A stretch of 7,375 nt of DNA from contig JACQUE010000214.1 of assembly GCA_016210425.1 (NCBI GenBank), positions 1 through 7,375 of the forward strand. The letters run 5' to 3'. The stretch is from Chloroflexota bacterium (lineage in GTDB: Bacteria; Chloroflexota; Dehalococcoidia; JACQUE01). Each line of letters begins with the position of its first letter. Position 1 is the first letter of the stretch. Both the position numbers and the translations under genes were made by a program. Positions 1 to 6,078 of this stretch are shown in pieces. The notes under the pieces were generated by a model. It had not been told where the DNA came from and ran no database searches. It saw only the letters and a program-made list of their open reading frames with translations.

Positions 1-672
1 CAGATAGACGTCACGGTCGAGGGCGTTGTAGAGGGAGCGGAAGGGCCTGGCCATGGCGCCTCCGGCCTGGGGCTGGAGGACCGGCGTCTCGACCTCCGTG
101 AAGCCGCGGCCGTCGAGGAAGCGGCGGATTGCGCTGACGACCCTGGAGCGCAGGAGGAAGATGCGCCGCGCGTCCTCATTGGCGATGAGGTCGAGGTAGC
201 GCTGGCGGTAGCGGGTCTCCACGTCCGGCAGGCCGAGCCACTTCTCGGGCAGGGGGCGCAGCGACTTGGCCAGGATGGTGAAGTCGGAAGCCTCGACGGT
301 GATCTCGCCGGTGCGGGTGCGGAAGAGGCGTCCGGTTACGCCCAGGAAGTCGCCCAGGTCCAACTCGCGCAGGAGTTCGTAGCGCTCTTCGCCGAGGACG
401 TCGCGTTTGAGGTAGACCTGGATGCGGCCGGTGCTATCGCGGAGGTCGAGGAAGGTGGCCTTGCCCATGGCACGGAAGGCGGTGATCCGTCCGGCGATGC
501 TAATAGAGGGAGAGGCCCCTGCCTCGCCCTCCGGTTCCGCGCCCAGGGCTTGGGCCTGGGCGGCGGTGTGAGTTCTCTTGTAGTGAGCGGGATAGGGGTC
601 CAGGCCTCGGCTTATGATCCTCTCAAGTTTGGCCAGGCGCTGGCGTTCCAGCTCCTCGGACCTGCCAGCCAT
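1..672 (-). CDS. lysS: Lysyl-tRNA synthetase, class II (N-terminal part; cut by window edge)
   Basis: This cytoplasmic enzyme charges tRNA-Lys with lysine using ATP. Translating the minus strand from the ATG at 672 gives 224 codons, open to position 1; the family is usually about 490-500 residues, so the C-terminal half lies outside the window. An N-terminal helix with GLDPYP (residues 23-28) precedes the OB-fold anticodon-binding domain (about 57-135; MGKATFLDLRD at 69-79). The linker LPDVETRYRQRYLDLIAN (148-165) and class II motif 1 (GFTEVETPVLQPQAGGA, 190-206) follow. The order and wording match bacterial LysS rather than AspS or AsnS. The start is supported by AGGAG (677-681), four bases upstream, which overlaps the greA stop codon. 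The gene is second in a greA-lysS operon, seven bases after greA, so translational coupling is likely. No frameshift is seen in the visible part. Confidence 0.96.
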   Translation of the reverse strand, partial: MAGRSEELERQRLAKLERIISRGLDPYPAHYKRTHTAAQAQALGAEPEGEAGASPSISIAGRITAFRAMGKATFLDLRDSTGRIQVYLKRDVLGEERYELLRELDLGDFLGVTGRLFRTRTGEITVEASDFTILAKSLRPLPEKWLGLPDVETRYRQRYLDLIANEDARRIFLLRSRVVSAIRRFLDGRGFTEVETPVLQPQAGGAMARPFRSLYNALDRDVYL

Positions 673-676
673 CTCG

Positions 677-681
677 CTCCT
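677..681 (-). promoter_or_regulatory. lysS ribosome-binding site overlapping greA stop
   Basis: AGGAG lies four bases before the lysS ATG and shares its first two bases with the TAG stop of greA (680-682). The ribosome ending greA would sit directly on the lysS start signal, which suggests coupled translation. The site also decides the lysS start. Confidence 0.75.
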
Positions 682-1150
682 ACTCTACTCTTGTCAGTGT
701 CATGTGGATGACGCCTGCCGGAACAAGCACTTCGATCTGTTCGCCGACGGTGTGGCCGAGGAGGGCCCGGCCGACGGGGGACTCGTTGGAGATTTTGCCA
801 TCCCGAGGATTGGCCTCGGCGCTGCCCACGATCGTATATTGCTGCTCCACGCCATCCTCATCCACCGCTGTAACCTTGGACCCGATGCGGACCCAGGGGG
901 CGGGGGCCTCCTCGTTGTTGATGATGGACGCGTTCTTAATGAGCTGCTCCAGGGTGAGGATACGCCCCTCCACAAACGCCTGCTCGTTCTTGGCGTCCTC
1001 GTACTCGGCGTTGTTGACCGTGGTGTCGAACTCCTTGGCCTCGCGGATCTTCTCGGCAATGGCCTGCCGGCGGGTGGTGCGGAGGTGCTCCAACTCCGCC
1101 TCCAGCTTGCGAAGGCCCTCAGGAGTCAAGAAGACTGGCTTTGTGGTCAT
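680..1150 (-). CDS. greA: GreA-family transcription elongation factor with altered acidic tip
   Basis: GreA enters the RNA polymerase secondary channel and stimulates cleavage of backtracked RNA. The chosen start (ATG at 1150) gives 156 residues; E. coli GreA has 158. It has GAGAGGG seven bases upstream. An in-frame ATG at 1174 would add eight residues, but it lies in the T-run of a hairpin and has no ribosome-binding site. The N-terminal coiled coil spans about residues 8-76 (KLEAELEHL, then NAEYEDAKNEQAFVEGRI at 47-64). The C-terminal FKBP-like domain spans about 85-155, with YTIVGSAEA (105-113), ISNESPVGRALLG (120-132) and VGEQIEV (135-141). Oddity: an ungapped alignment by eye to E. coli GreA puts Thr43 and Asn46 where Asp41 and Glu44 occur; those acids are needed for cleavage in E. 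coli. The family assignment is firm. Cleavage activity is uncertain. It is first in an operon with lysS. Confidence 0.95.
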   Translation of the reverse strand: MTTKPVFLTPEGLRKLEAELEHLRTTRRQAIAEKIREAKEFDTTVNNAEYEDAKNEQAFVEGRILTLEQLIKNASIINNEEAPAPWVRIGSKVTAVDEDGVEQQYTIVGSAEANPRDGKISNESPVGRALLGHTVGEQIEVLVPAGVIHMTLTRVE

Positions 1151-1172
1151 CCTCAATCCCTCTCCATCTACC

Positions 1173-1201
1173 AAAAAACTGAGAGCCGATAAACTCTCAG
1201 T
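1173..1201 (-). terminator. Leader hairpin with U-tract ahead of greA (possible attenuator)
   Basis: On the minus strand the arm ACTGAGAG (1201-1194) pairs perfectly with CTCTCAGT (1185-1178) around an eight-base loop (TTTATCGG). A run of T to 1173 follows at once, then GG. This is the form of an intrinsic terminator. The T-run is on the minus strand only, and the hairpin sits between the greA promoter and the greA start. It would release a leader RNA of about 40-45 nt unless read through. It cannot be the terminator of an upstream minus-strand gene alone, because the promoter lies upstream of it. The structure is seen directly; attenuation is inferred. Confidence 0.7.
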
Positions 1202-1221
1202 CGTCCTGCCAAAGCAAAGAT

Positions 1222-1250
1222 ATTATAGAGCATTTAACCTGGCTTGTAAA
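1222..1250 (-). promoter_or_regulatory. Sigma-70-type promoter of the greA-lysS operon
   Basis: On the minus strand, TTTACA (1250-1245) is followed after exactly 17 bases by TATAAT (1227-1222). The -10 is a perfect consensus and the -35 matches five of six positions. Transcription would begin near 1215, about 65 bases before the greA ATG, and would run at once into the hairpin at 1201-1173. This is the best promoter in the window and indicates strong basal transcription. Confidence 0.85.
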
Positions 1251-1601
1251 GATCGGCACTGGGCCGTTGCTAACCATGCACCTAAAGCAAGGCTAACTTG
1301 CTGCAGTCGGCGTGGTGTTCCTTGTTCTTCTTGGCCTTACTAGCATTCCTCCCGCGCCCATCTTCGGAAGCGACATCGCCGACCTCACAGCGCAGCCGGC
1401 AGTCGCGGCCTCCACCGCAACTCAGTTGAGGCCCACGACCCTCGTCCGGAGCAAAACCGGCAACTCAAGCGATGTCAGAGCCCAGCAAGCGTACGGAACC
1501 AACCACGGGGTAGTGACAGACCTTCTTTGATGCAGATTAGGAGATTGCGCTCCTGCTGTTCGGCTACGGCTTCCTCGAACAAGCAAGCCCATCAGGAAAC
1601 C
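1251..1601. other. Intergenic stretch without a convincing gene
   Basis: The 350 bases between the greA promoter and the stop of the glycosyltransferase gene hold only short open frames without ribosome-binding sites. The longest, plus strand from GTG 1312 to 1530 (72 codons), begins with a hydrophobic run but resembles no family I know. A separate plus frame at 1541-1633 reads EIALLLFGYGFLEQ but has a stop just before it and no start. These could be scraps of a decayed gene or chance. A small AT-poor hairpin lies at 1286-1302. Confidence 0.5.
1286..1302 (-). terminator. Weak hairpin, possible terminator of glycosyltransferase transcript
   Basis: AGCAAG and CTTGCT form a six-pair stem with a five-base loop. 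On the minus strand it is followed by only a short T stretch (TTT, partly in the stem). It lies about 300 bases beyond the glycosyltransferase stop and just upstream of the greA promoter, so it could insulate the operon. The stem is short and the T-run poor, hence low confidence. Confidence 0.25.
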
Positions 1602-3596
1602 TCAGCGTCCTGTCGCAGCACCTGCGAACCTAAAGAACGTGCCCGGAGGCAGGCGTGCGCTCATTGACACGTCCTGCCAGGTGCTACGTATTTGATTCAA
1701 AACGGCTTCTTGCGGCCCTTTCTGTCCGGGTCCGCTCGGGCTGGAACCACCTGGCATGAGAAAGTACCGCACCTGTTCCCGCTCTACTATGGCAAGGAAA
1801 GATCGAGTCGTGAAAATCGGGTCATTGCCAGAAAAGCCGCCAATGGCGATAGCCGGCACACCGGCAATGATGAATGGCGCAGCCTCGCGCGTGCTTACGG
1901 TAGCGACGACGGATCGCGTCTCCGAGTTATCCTCCTGCTCGATGAAGGAGGAGACCAGCCTTACGCGTTCCGCCTCAGGGCTTGTGCGTGGGGGCGGGGG
2001 CACGGCTGGTCGCGCCGGGCCTGCTGCCGGACCGGCGATCGGCCCTCCGGCGGCGATGGCAACCGCTGTGGGCACCACGAGGAGGGCCATTGCGCCAACC
2101 ACCACAAAAGCACCGGCGAGAGGCGATTCGGTCACCTTTCTCCAAATCGCGACAACCATGCCCAGGGCTGCCAGGAACATCATCCCCAGGGCCAAAGCTA
2201 CCGCCGAGCTATCCACCAGATGCCGAGCGGCCAAGGTCTGATAGGCGACGCCTCCAAGCAGGGCGCCAGGCAGTAACCATGCTAGCAGGCCTTGCTCTCG
2301 ATACGCGCGCCAGAGGATAGCAAAGCCGGTTCCAGCCACGGCCGCCAATGGCACAGCCAGGGCCACCAAATAGTACGGATGGGTCGTCGTGGCGACGGAT
2401 AGGCCGAACGCTACCACCGCCGTGATAAGCCACCCTCCCCAGAGGATTGTCTGCGAGGCGGCTGGCGTCTCTCGGAGCAGCGTCAGCAGCCTAACAGGTC
2501 GCCGGTAAACATCCTCGGGCAGAAGGGGTATCAGGATCACCATCAACATAAACAATGCCAGGGGCAGCAGCCACCCAGTCTGCCCGGCTAGACGGTCCGT
2601 GAACAGCGATGCAAGGCCCGTGGCTCCTGCATCACCCGCGGGCGGCGGCTGAGGTTGGATGCCGCCTGCCGGCTGCGTGGTTCCCGGAGGCGATAGAGGC
2701 TGCGCCGACGGTGGCAGGCCGGGCCGCACACCCTGAGGGGGCTGTGCGATTGGCTGCCTCGGTCGCAGCCCGATAAGGGAGGCGAACCGATCCACTCCAT
2801 TGTACTTGAACACCAGCGTCCAGATAGAGTTGTCGCGGGTGGACCCCACGTACGGGCGCTGATCGGTGGGGGTGAACGCGACGATGGCAGTCCAAGAGAA
2901 CGAGATCAGGAGCAGCAGGGCCGTAGCCAAGGCGACACGCATGAACAGCCTGGAAAAGATCTGCTTCTTACTTATCAGGTAGTAGAGCAGGAATGCCGGC
3001 AGCGGTACGAAGGCCGCCAGCATCTTGATGTTGAAGGCGACGCCCATAAGAACTGCGAAGACCATGAGCCAGCGCCACCTACCATCCCTTGCGGCAAGTA
3101 TCACAGAAGCGCTGGCCAGCAGAAGAGTGAAGGACAGCAGAGAGTCCGGCTCGTTGCGACTGTCTATCATAACACTGGCCGGCCTCACCGCCAGTGTTAG
3201 CGCAGCCGCCACGGCAGCCACGCGACCGAAAGCTGGCTTGAGGGCAAGATAGAGAATGATGATAGCAGCCGTTCCAACAACCGCTTGCGGCAAGCTGACT
3301 GCCCACCTCGTGGGCCCAAACAGGGTCACTGAGACCGATTGAACCCAGAAGGATACGGGAGGCTTGTCCACCATGACGATTCCCTTGGGGTCGAAGGAGC
3401 CGAAGAGGAAGTTGCTCGGGCTCTTTAGCATCGACACGGCCGTGGCGGTGTAGTACTGATTGTCAAAGTCGCCCAGCCGGCTGAAGCGGAGCCACACCCC
3501 AACTGCAACCGCCACCGCCAAAAAGACATCACAGGATGCGGCCAACGCGATGATCCGTTGCCTGACCGCGGCAAACCACCCAGAGATTGATGTCAT
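1602..3596 (-). CDS. Membrane glycosyltransferase, family 39 (ArnT/PMT_2, YkcA/YkcB type)
   Basis: This is a 664-residue polytopic inner-membrane protein likely to transfer a sugar from a polyprenyl-phosphate donor outside the membrane. The first membrane helix (about 23-37) is followed by the conserved outer loop: LGDFDNQYYTATAVSML (41-57), FLFGSFDPKG (63-72) and DKPPVSFW (77-84). SRNEPDSLL (146-154) and THPYYLVALA (405-414) are further family signatures. Hydrophobic segments alternate to about 515. The soluble C-terminal part (about 540-664) contains AIAIGGFSGNDPIFT (582-596) and VRYFLMPGG (609-617), as in YkcA/YkcB-type proteins. A Pro/Gln/Gly-rich loop at about 278-325 precedes GWLLPLAL (341-348); relatives often carry a Gly-rich stretch there. 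The ATG at 3596 is the only start after an in-frame stop, but no ribosome-binding site is visible. Acceptor and sugar are unknown. It stands alone between intergenic regions. Confidence 0.88.
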   Translation of the reverse strand: MTSISGWFAAVRQRIIALAASCDVFLAVAVAVGVWLRFSRLGDFDNQYYTATAVSMLKSPSNFLFGSFDPKGIVMVDKPPVSFWVQSVSVTLFGPTRWAVSLPQAVVGTAAIIILYLALKPAFGRVAAVAAALTLAVRPASVMIDSRNEPDSLLSFTLLLASASVILAARDGRWRWLMVFAVLMGVAFNIKMLAAFVPLPAFLLYYLISKKQIFSRLFMRVALATALLLLISFSWTAIVAFTPTDQRPYVGSTRDNSIWTLVFKYNGVDRFASLIGLRPRQPIAQPPQGVRPGLPPSAQPLSPPGTTQPAGGIQPQPPPAGDAGATGLASLFTDRLAGQTGWLLPLALFMLMVILIPLLPEDVYRRPVRLLTLLRETPAASQTILWGGWLITAVVAFGLSVATTTHPYYLVALAVPLAAVAGTGFAILWRAYREQGLLAWLLPGALLGGVAYQTLAARHLVDSSAVALALGMMFLAALGMVVAIWRKVTESPLAGAFVVVGAMALLVVPTAVAIAAGGPIAGPAAGPARPAVPPPPRTSPEAERVRLVSSFIEQEDNSETRSVVATVSTREAAPFIIAGVPAIAIGGFSGNDPIFTTRSFLAIVEREQVRYFLMPGGSSPSGPGQKGPQEAVLNQIRSTWQDVSMSARLPPGTFFRFAGAATGR

Positions 3597-3804
3597 GGTT
3601 TGGCTCGAGACGTTACGAAGTATTGACTCGTATCATTGACGAGGATAAGAAGCCTGTCCTCTAATCCATGGCTCTCACTGGATTTCGCCGTCGACCTTCG
3701 CCACCGAGCGGTACTACTTGGCCGCCCGCGATTCCTACTTGCGGCCCGGATGATCAACAATAGGACACAACCGGATGGTCACTTCCCTGTCTTGCGGTAA
3801 TAAG
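3597..3804. other. Upstream region of the glycosyltransferase gene
   Basis: This stretch should contain the glycosyltransferase promoter, since a strong terminator closes the preceding gene. I find only a poor candidate on the minus strand: TTATCC, 18 bases, then AATACT, ending about 20-25 bases before the ATG. A near-perfect 11-base direct repeat, CCGGATGATCA (3746-3756) and CCGGATGGTCA (3771-3781), spaced 25 bases, could be a regulator site. No gene is seen. Confidence 0.4.
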
Positions 3805-3833
3805 GAGGCCCGACCGCCATGTGGTCGGGCCTC
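3805..3833 (-). terminator. Terminator hairpin after the solute-binding lipoprotein gene
   Basis: GAGGCCCGACC (3805-3815) and GGTCGGGCCTC (3823-3833) are perfect 11-base complements with a seven-base loop. On the minus strand the hairpin starts 27 bases after the stop of the lipoprotein gene and is followed by CTTATTACC, a modest T-rich tail. The stem is strong and GC-rich. With no gene pointing into it from the left on the plus strand, it most likely ends the lipoprotein transcript. Confidence 0.75.
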
Positions 3834-3860
3834 TTGTCTGTGCCCGTATCCCAGGTACTA

Positions 3861-5933
3861 CTAGCGCTTGGGCGCCTTCTCGTTGAACCAGACCTCGTCG
3901 GTGCCGCGGACGACCCAGGAGAGGGTCTGGCAGTTGTGGTCCGCCGCGTTCTCGAGCCAGGGCTGCCACATGCGGATTACCACGTTGCCGCCGACGGGCA
4001 CCCAGTACATCTGCTCGTAGAGGCGGTCGTGGATGTCGTTCCAGAGCTTCAGGCGCTCCACCGGGTTGGTGTTGATGCGTTGTTTGGCGGTGAGATCGTC
4101 GAGCAGCGCGTCTTGGCCGGCGCGCGGGCCGTAGCGGTTCACGGACGACTTGGAGTTGAAGGCGTTGTAGGCGAAGCCGTCGGCTTCGCTGTTAGCCTTG
4201 CCGCTGATGGTGTTGACGATGCCCGTCCACTTGCGCTCGATGCGCAGTTGGCTGTTCTCGTTCAGGCCCAGCGGATTGAGCTCCACTTCGATGCCGGCCT
4301 TCTTAAGGCCCTGGGCCAGGAACTCGAAGACCTGGTCGCAGCCGCCGCGCGAGCAATCGCTGCCCTTGCTCCAGGTCATCTTGGTCTTGAATCCGTTGGG
4401 TAGGCCGGCCTCTGCCAAGAGCTTCTTCGCAGCCTCCGGGTCATACTTCTGTAGATATTCCTTGCCCTTCCAGGGCCACTCGGCCCATGCCGGCGGGATG
4501 TCGAAGCCAAAGTTGTGCTCGGGGATGATGGTGTCGCTGGTGAAGGCACCTTGGAAGAGGGTCATCGCAAGGCCCTCGCGGTCGGTGGCCAGCGATATTG
4601 CCCGGCGCACGCGCACGTCATCGAAGGGCTTTTCCTCCAGGTTGAAGACGAGGTTGTTGTCGCCGCCGCAGTAGGAGGGGCCGACCTGGATGACGGAGTC
4701 GGGGTTGGACTTGCGCAGGGCCTCGAACTGGCCGAGGGAGAAGCCGATCATGCCGTTGCTGTCGAGCTGGCCGGTGCGGTAGCCGGCGATGATGGAGGCC
4801 GGGTCAGCTAGGCCCATTATCTTGAAGCCGTCCAGGTATGGTAGCTGCTGGCCCCACTTGTCCTTCTTCCAGTAGTTGGGGTTGCGCACGAATGTCGCGG
4901 AAACGTTGGGCGTGAACTCCTTGAGCATGAAGGGCCCGGTGCCGATGGGCTTCTGCTCCAGGCAGTTCTTCTCCTCGTAGCACTCCTTGGAGAAGAGGTT
5001 CATGCCCCAGTCGGAGGCTACCCAGGGGAAGCCCGGGAAGGGCGCCTTCATCTTAAAGACGACGGTGTACTTATCCGGCGTCTCGATGGTATCGATAGGG
5101 CTGACGTTGTCGCGCCCGATGTACTCGGTGCTGCGGTACTTGTCATAAGCGAACTTCACGTCCTCAGCAACGAACTCGCGTCCGTTCACCGGCGGGACAT
5201 CCTGCCACTTGACGCCTTTGCGCAGGTAGAAGACGTAGGTCTTGTCGTCCGGAGCCTCCCATTTCTCGGCAAGGGCCGGCCTAGGCACGATGCGGGCCAG
5301 GTTCTCCCGCCTGCCGTTCATGTCGGTGCTGATGCGGATGTTGTTGTAGGTGAGGACGTTCTCAGCGATGCCGTTGGCGATGAGGCCCCACTGGCCGGGG
5401 GCGGGGTTCAGCGGGCTGAAGTGGCCATAGGTGGGGCCAGGCTGCGTCAACACGCCGCCGTACTTGGGCTTGTCGTTGGGGCGGATAGGCAGGGTGCTGT
5501 AGTAGTAGTTGGACATCAACTCTTCCGCGATCTTGCGGCTGGGCGTCAGTCCCTCCGGCGTCGTGGCCGCGCCCACGAGCTTCACCGGGTTCCGGCCGCC
5601 CGGCAAAGCGGTTTTTTCACCCGTTTCCGCTGGCAGGGCCGCATCGGGGATCTCCGCCCAAGACTTGGGGGCGATCATCGCCACCTTCGCCGACCGCGGG
5701 TCGTGGGGCTGGGCCTTGGTCGCCGCCGGTGCGGTGGTGGCCGCAGGCGATGCTGCAGGGGATGCCGCAGCCGGCGCGGTCGCGCCAGCCGCGGTAGTGG
5801 CCGCCACGGTGGCAGCCTTAGTTGGTGCAGCCGCCGCCGTGGGGGAGGCCTTCTTCTCCTCCTTGCCGCAGGCGGCCAAGAGCAAGACAGCTATTACCAC
5901 TGTTAGGACAAGTAAGAGTCCTTTGAACTTCAT
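3861..5933 (-). CDS. ABC-type solute-binding lipoprotein, family 5 (oligopeptide/dipeptide/nickel class)
   Basis: This 690-residue extracytoplasmic lipoprotein likely captures a solute for an ABC importer. The start at 5933 is chosen because GGGAGGAG lies three bases upstream and a classic lipoprotein signal follows: MKFK, a hydrophobic stretch, and lipobox LAAC with Cys22. The frame is open up to an ATG at 6011, but that would place 26 charged residues before the signal. An Ala/Thr/Pro tether covers about residues 29-76. An unassigned segment covers about 77-157. The SBP_bac_5 domain begins near KYGG (157-160). Hallmarks are LAEKWEAPDDKTYVFYLRKG (221-240), AEDVKFAYD (256-264), PIGTGPF (329-335), VRNPNYW (349-355) and DVRVRRAISLATDRE (439-453). 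Six cysteines besides Cys22 are present (318, 324, 422, 527, 532, 668). Ligand unknown; peptides are only the family default. No permease or ATPase gene is adjacent; the divergent regulator may control it. Confidence 0.93.
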   Translation of the reverse strand: MKFKGLLLVLTVVIAVLLLAACGKEEKKASPTAAAAPTKAATVAATTAAGATAPAAASPAASPAATTAPAATKAQPHDPRSAKVAMIAPKSWAEIPDAALPAETGEKTALPGGRNPVKLVGAATTPEGLTPSRKIAEELMSNYYYSTLPIRPNDKPKYGGVLTQPGPTYGHFSPLNPAPGQWGLIANGIAENVLTYNNIRISTDMNGRRENLARIVPRPALAEKWEAPDDKTYVFYLRKGVKWQDVPPVNGREFVAEDVKFAYDKYRSTEYIGRDNVSPIDTIETPDKYTVVFKMKAPFPGFPWVASDWGMNLFSKECYEEKNCLEQKPIGTGPFMLKEFTPNVSATFVRNPNYWKKDKWGQQLPYLDGFKIMGLADPASIIAGYRTGQLDSNGMIGFSLGQFEALRKSNPDSVIQVGPSYCGGDNNLVFNLEEKPFDDVRVRRAISLATDREGLAMTLFQGAFTSDTIIPEHNFGFDIPPAWAEWPWKGKEYLQKYDPEAAKKLLAEAGLPNGFKTKMTWSKGSDCSRGGCDQVFEFLAQGLKKAGIEVELNPLGLNENSQLRIERKWTGIVNTISGKANSEADGFAYNAFNSKSSVNRYGPRAGQDALLDDLTAKQRINTNPVERLKLWNDIHDRLYEQMYWVPVGGNVVIRMWQPWLENAADHNCQTLSWVVRGTDEVWFNEKAPKR

Positions 5934-5935
5934 AG

Positions 5936-5943
5936 CTCCTCCC
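5936..5943 (-). promoter_or_regulatory. Ribosome-binding site of the lipoprotein gene
   Basis: GGGAGGAG lies three bases before the ATG at 5933 and is the strongest Shine-Dalgarno match in the window. It rules for this start over the in-frame ATG at 6011, and implies efficient translation of the lipoprotein. Confidence 0.85.
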
Positions 5944-5976
5944 TTTTTGCCTTTTCTCCGATGGCTAACGCACGAA

Positions 5977-6003
5977 AGCACCTTCCGCGTCCGGCGGGGT
6001 GCT
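5977..6003 (-). promoter_or_regulatory. Hairpin in the 5' leader of the lipoprotein gene
   Basis: On the minus strand AGCACC plus CCGC pair with GCGG plus GGTGCT around the loop CGGAC, with an AA bulge on the 3' side: ten pairs in all. It falls about 45 bases before the start codon, between the candidate promoter and the ribosome-binding site. No T-run follows, so it is not a terminator. It could stabilise the mRNA or act as a protein site. The structure is seen; a role is inferred. Confidence 0.4.
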
Positions 6004-6042
6004 ACGAGCATGGGCTGGATGATAGGGACAGTTTACGCCGTA

Positions 6043-6051
6043 ATTATGGCA
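6043..6051 (-). promoter_or_regulatory. Candidate extended -10 promoter of the lipoprotein gene
   Basis: On the minus strand, TGC directly precedes CATAAT, which matches the -10 consensus at five of six positions with the extended TGn motif. No good -35 lies 16-18 bases upstream. Transcription would start near 6036, giving a leader of about 100 bases. The element overlaps one copy of a nine-base direct repeat, which would suit repression by a bound regulator. Confidence 0.45.
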
Positions 6052-6065
6052 AACACTATGGCAAA
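6045..6065. repeat. Nine-base direct repeat, candidate operator
   Basis: TATGGCAAA occurs at 6045-6053 and again at 6057-6065, separated by CAC, so the copies recur every 12 bases, close to one helical turn. The first copy overlaps the candidate -10 of the lipoprotein gene. The perfect repetition in a divergent control region suggests a tandem protein-binding site; the protein that binds is not shown by the sequence. Confidence 0.45.
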
Positions 6066-6078
6066 GATGCGCCGCTTT

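Noticed and set aside
1151..1250. A T-box or lysine riboswitch ahead of the greA-lysS operon.
   Set aside because: The leader is only about 65 bases and has a single short hairpin. There is no T-box motif and no room for a lysine aptamer.
614..1343. Long plus-strand open frames across greA (192 and 213 codons).
   Set aside because: They are antisense shadows of greA and the start of lysS, a common effect in GC-rich coding DNA. The minus-strand products are clear family members.
1541..1633. A C-terminal fragment of a SET-domain-like protein (FGYGFLE).
   Set aside because: The resemblance is only a few residues, a stop codon lies directly upstream, and no neighbouring frame continues the domain convincingly.
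1692..2320. Plus-strand open frames of 112-194 codons inside the glycosyltransferase gene.
   Set aside because: They mirror the minus-strand gene, have arbitrary composition and no ribosome-binding sites.
3819..4811. Plus-strand open frames opposite the C-terminal half of the lipoprotein gene.
   Set aside because: They are low-complexity shadows (Val/Ala/Leu-rich) opposite a well-supported SBP_bac_5 gene; one begins inside the terminator hairpin.
5704..5870. Repetitive GCC/GCG-rich DNA that could be taken for a repeat array.
   Set aside because: It encodes the Ala/Thr/Pro tether of the lipoprotein. The units are irregular and in frame, so it is low-complexity coding sequence, not a CRISPR array or mobile repeat.
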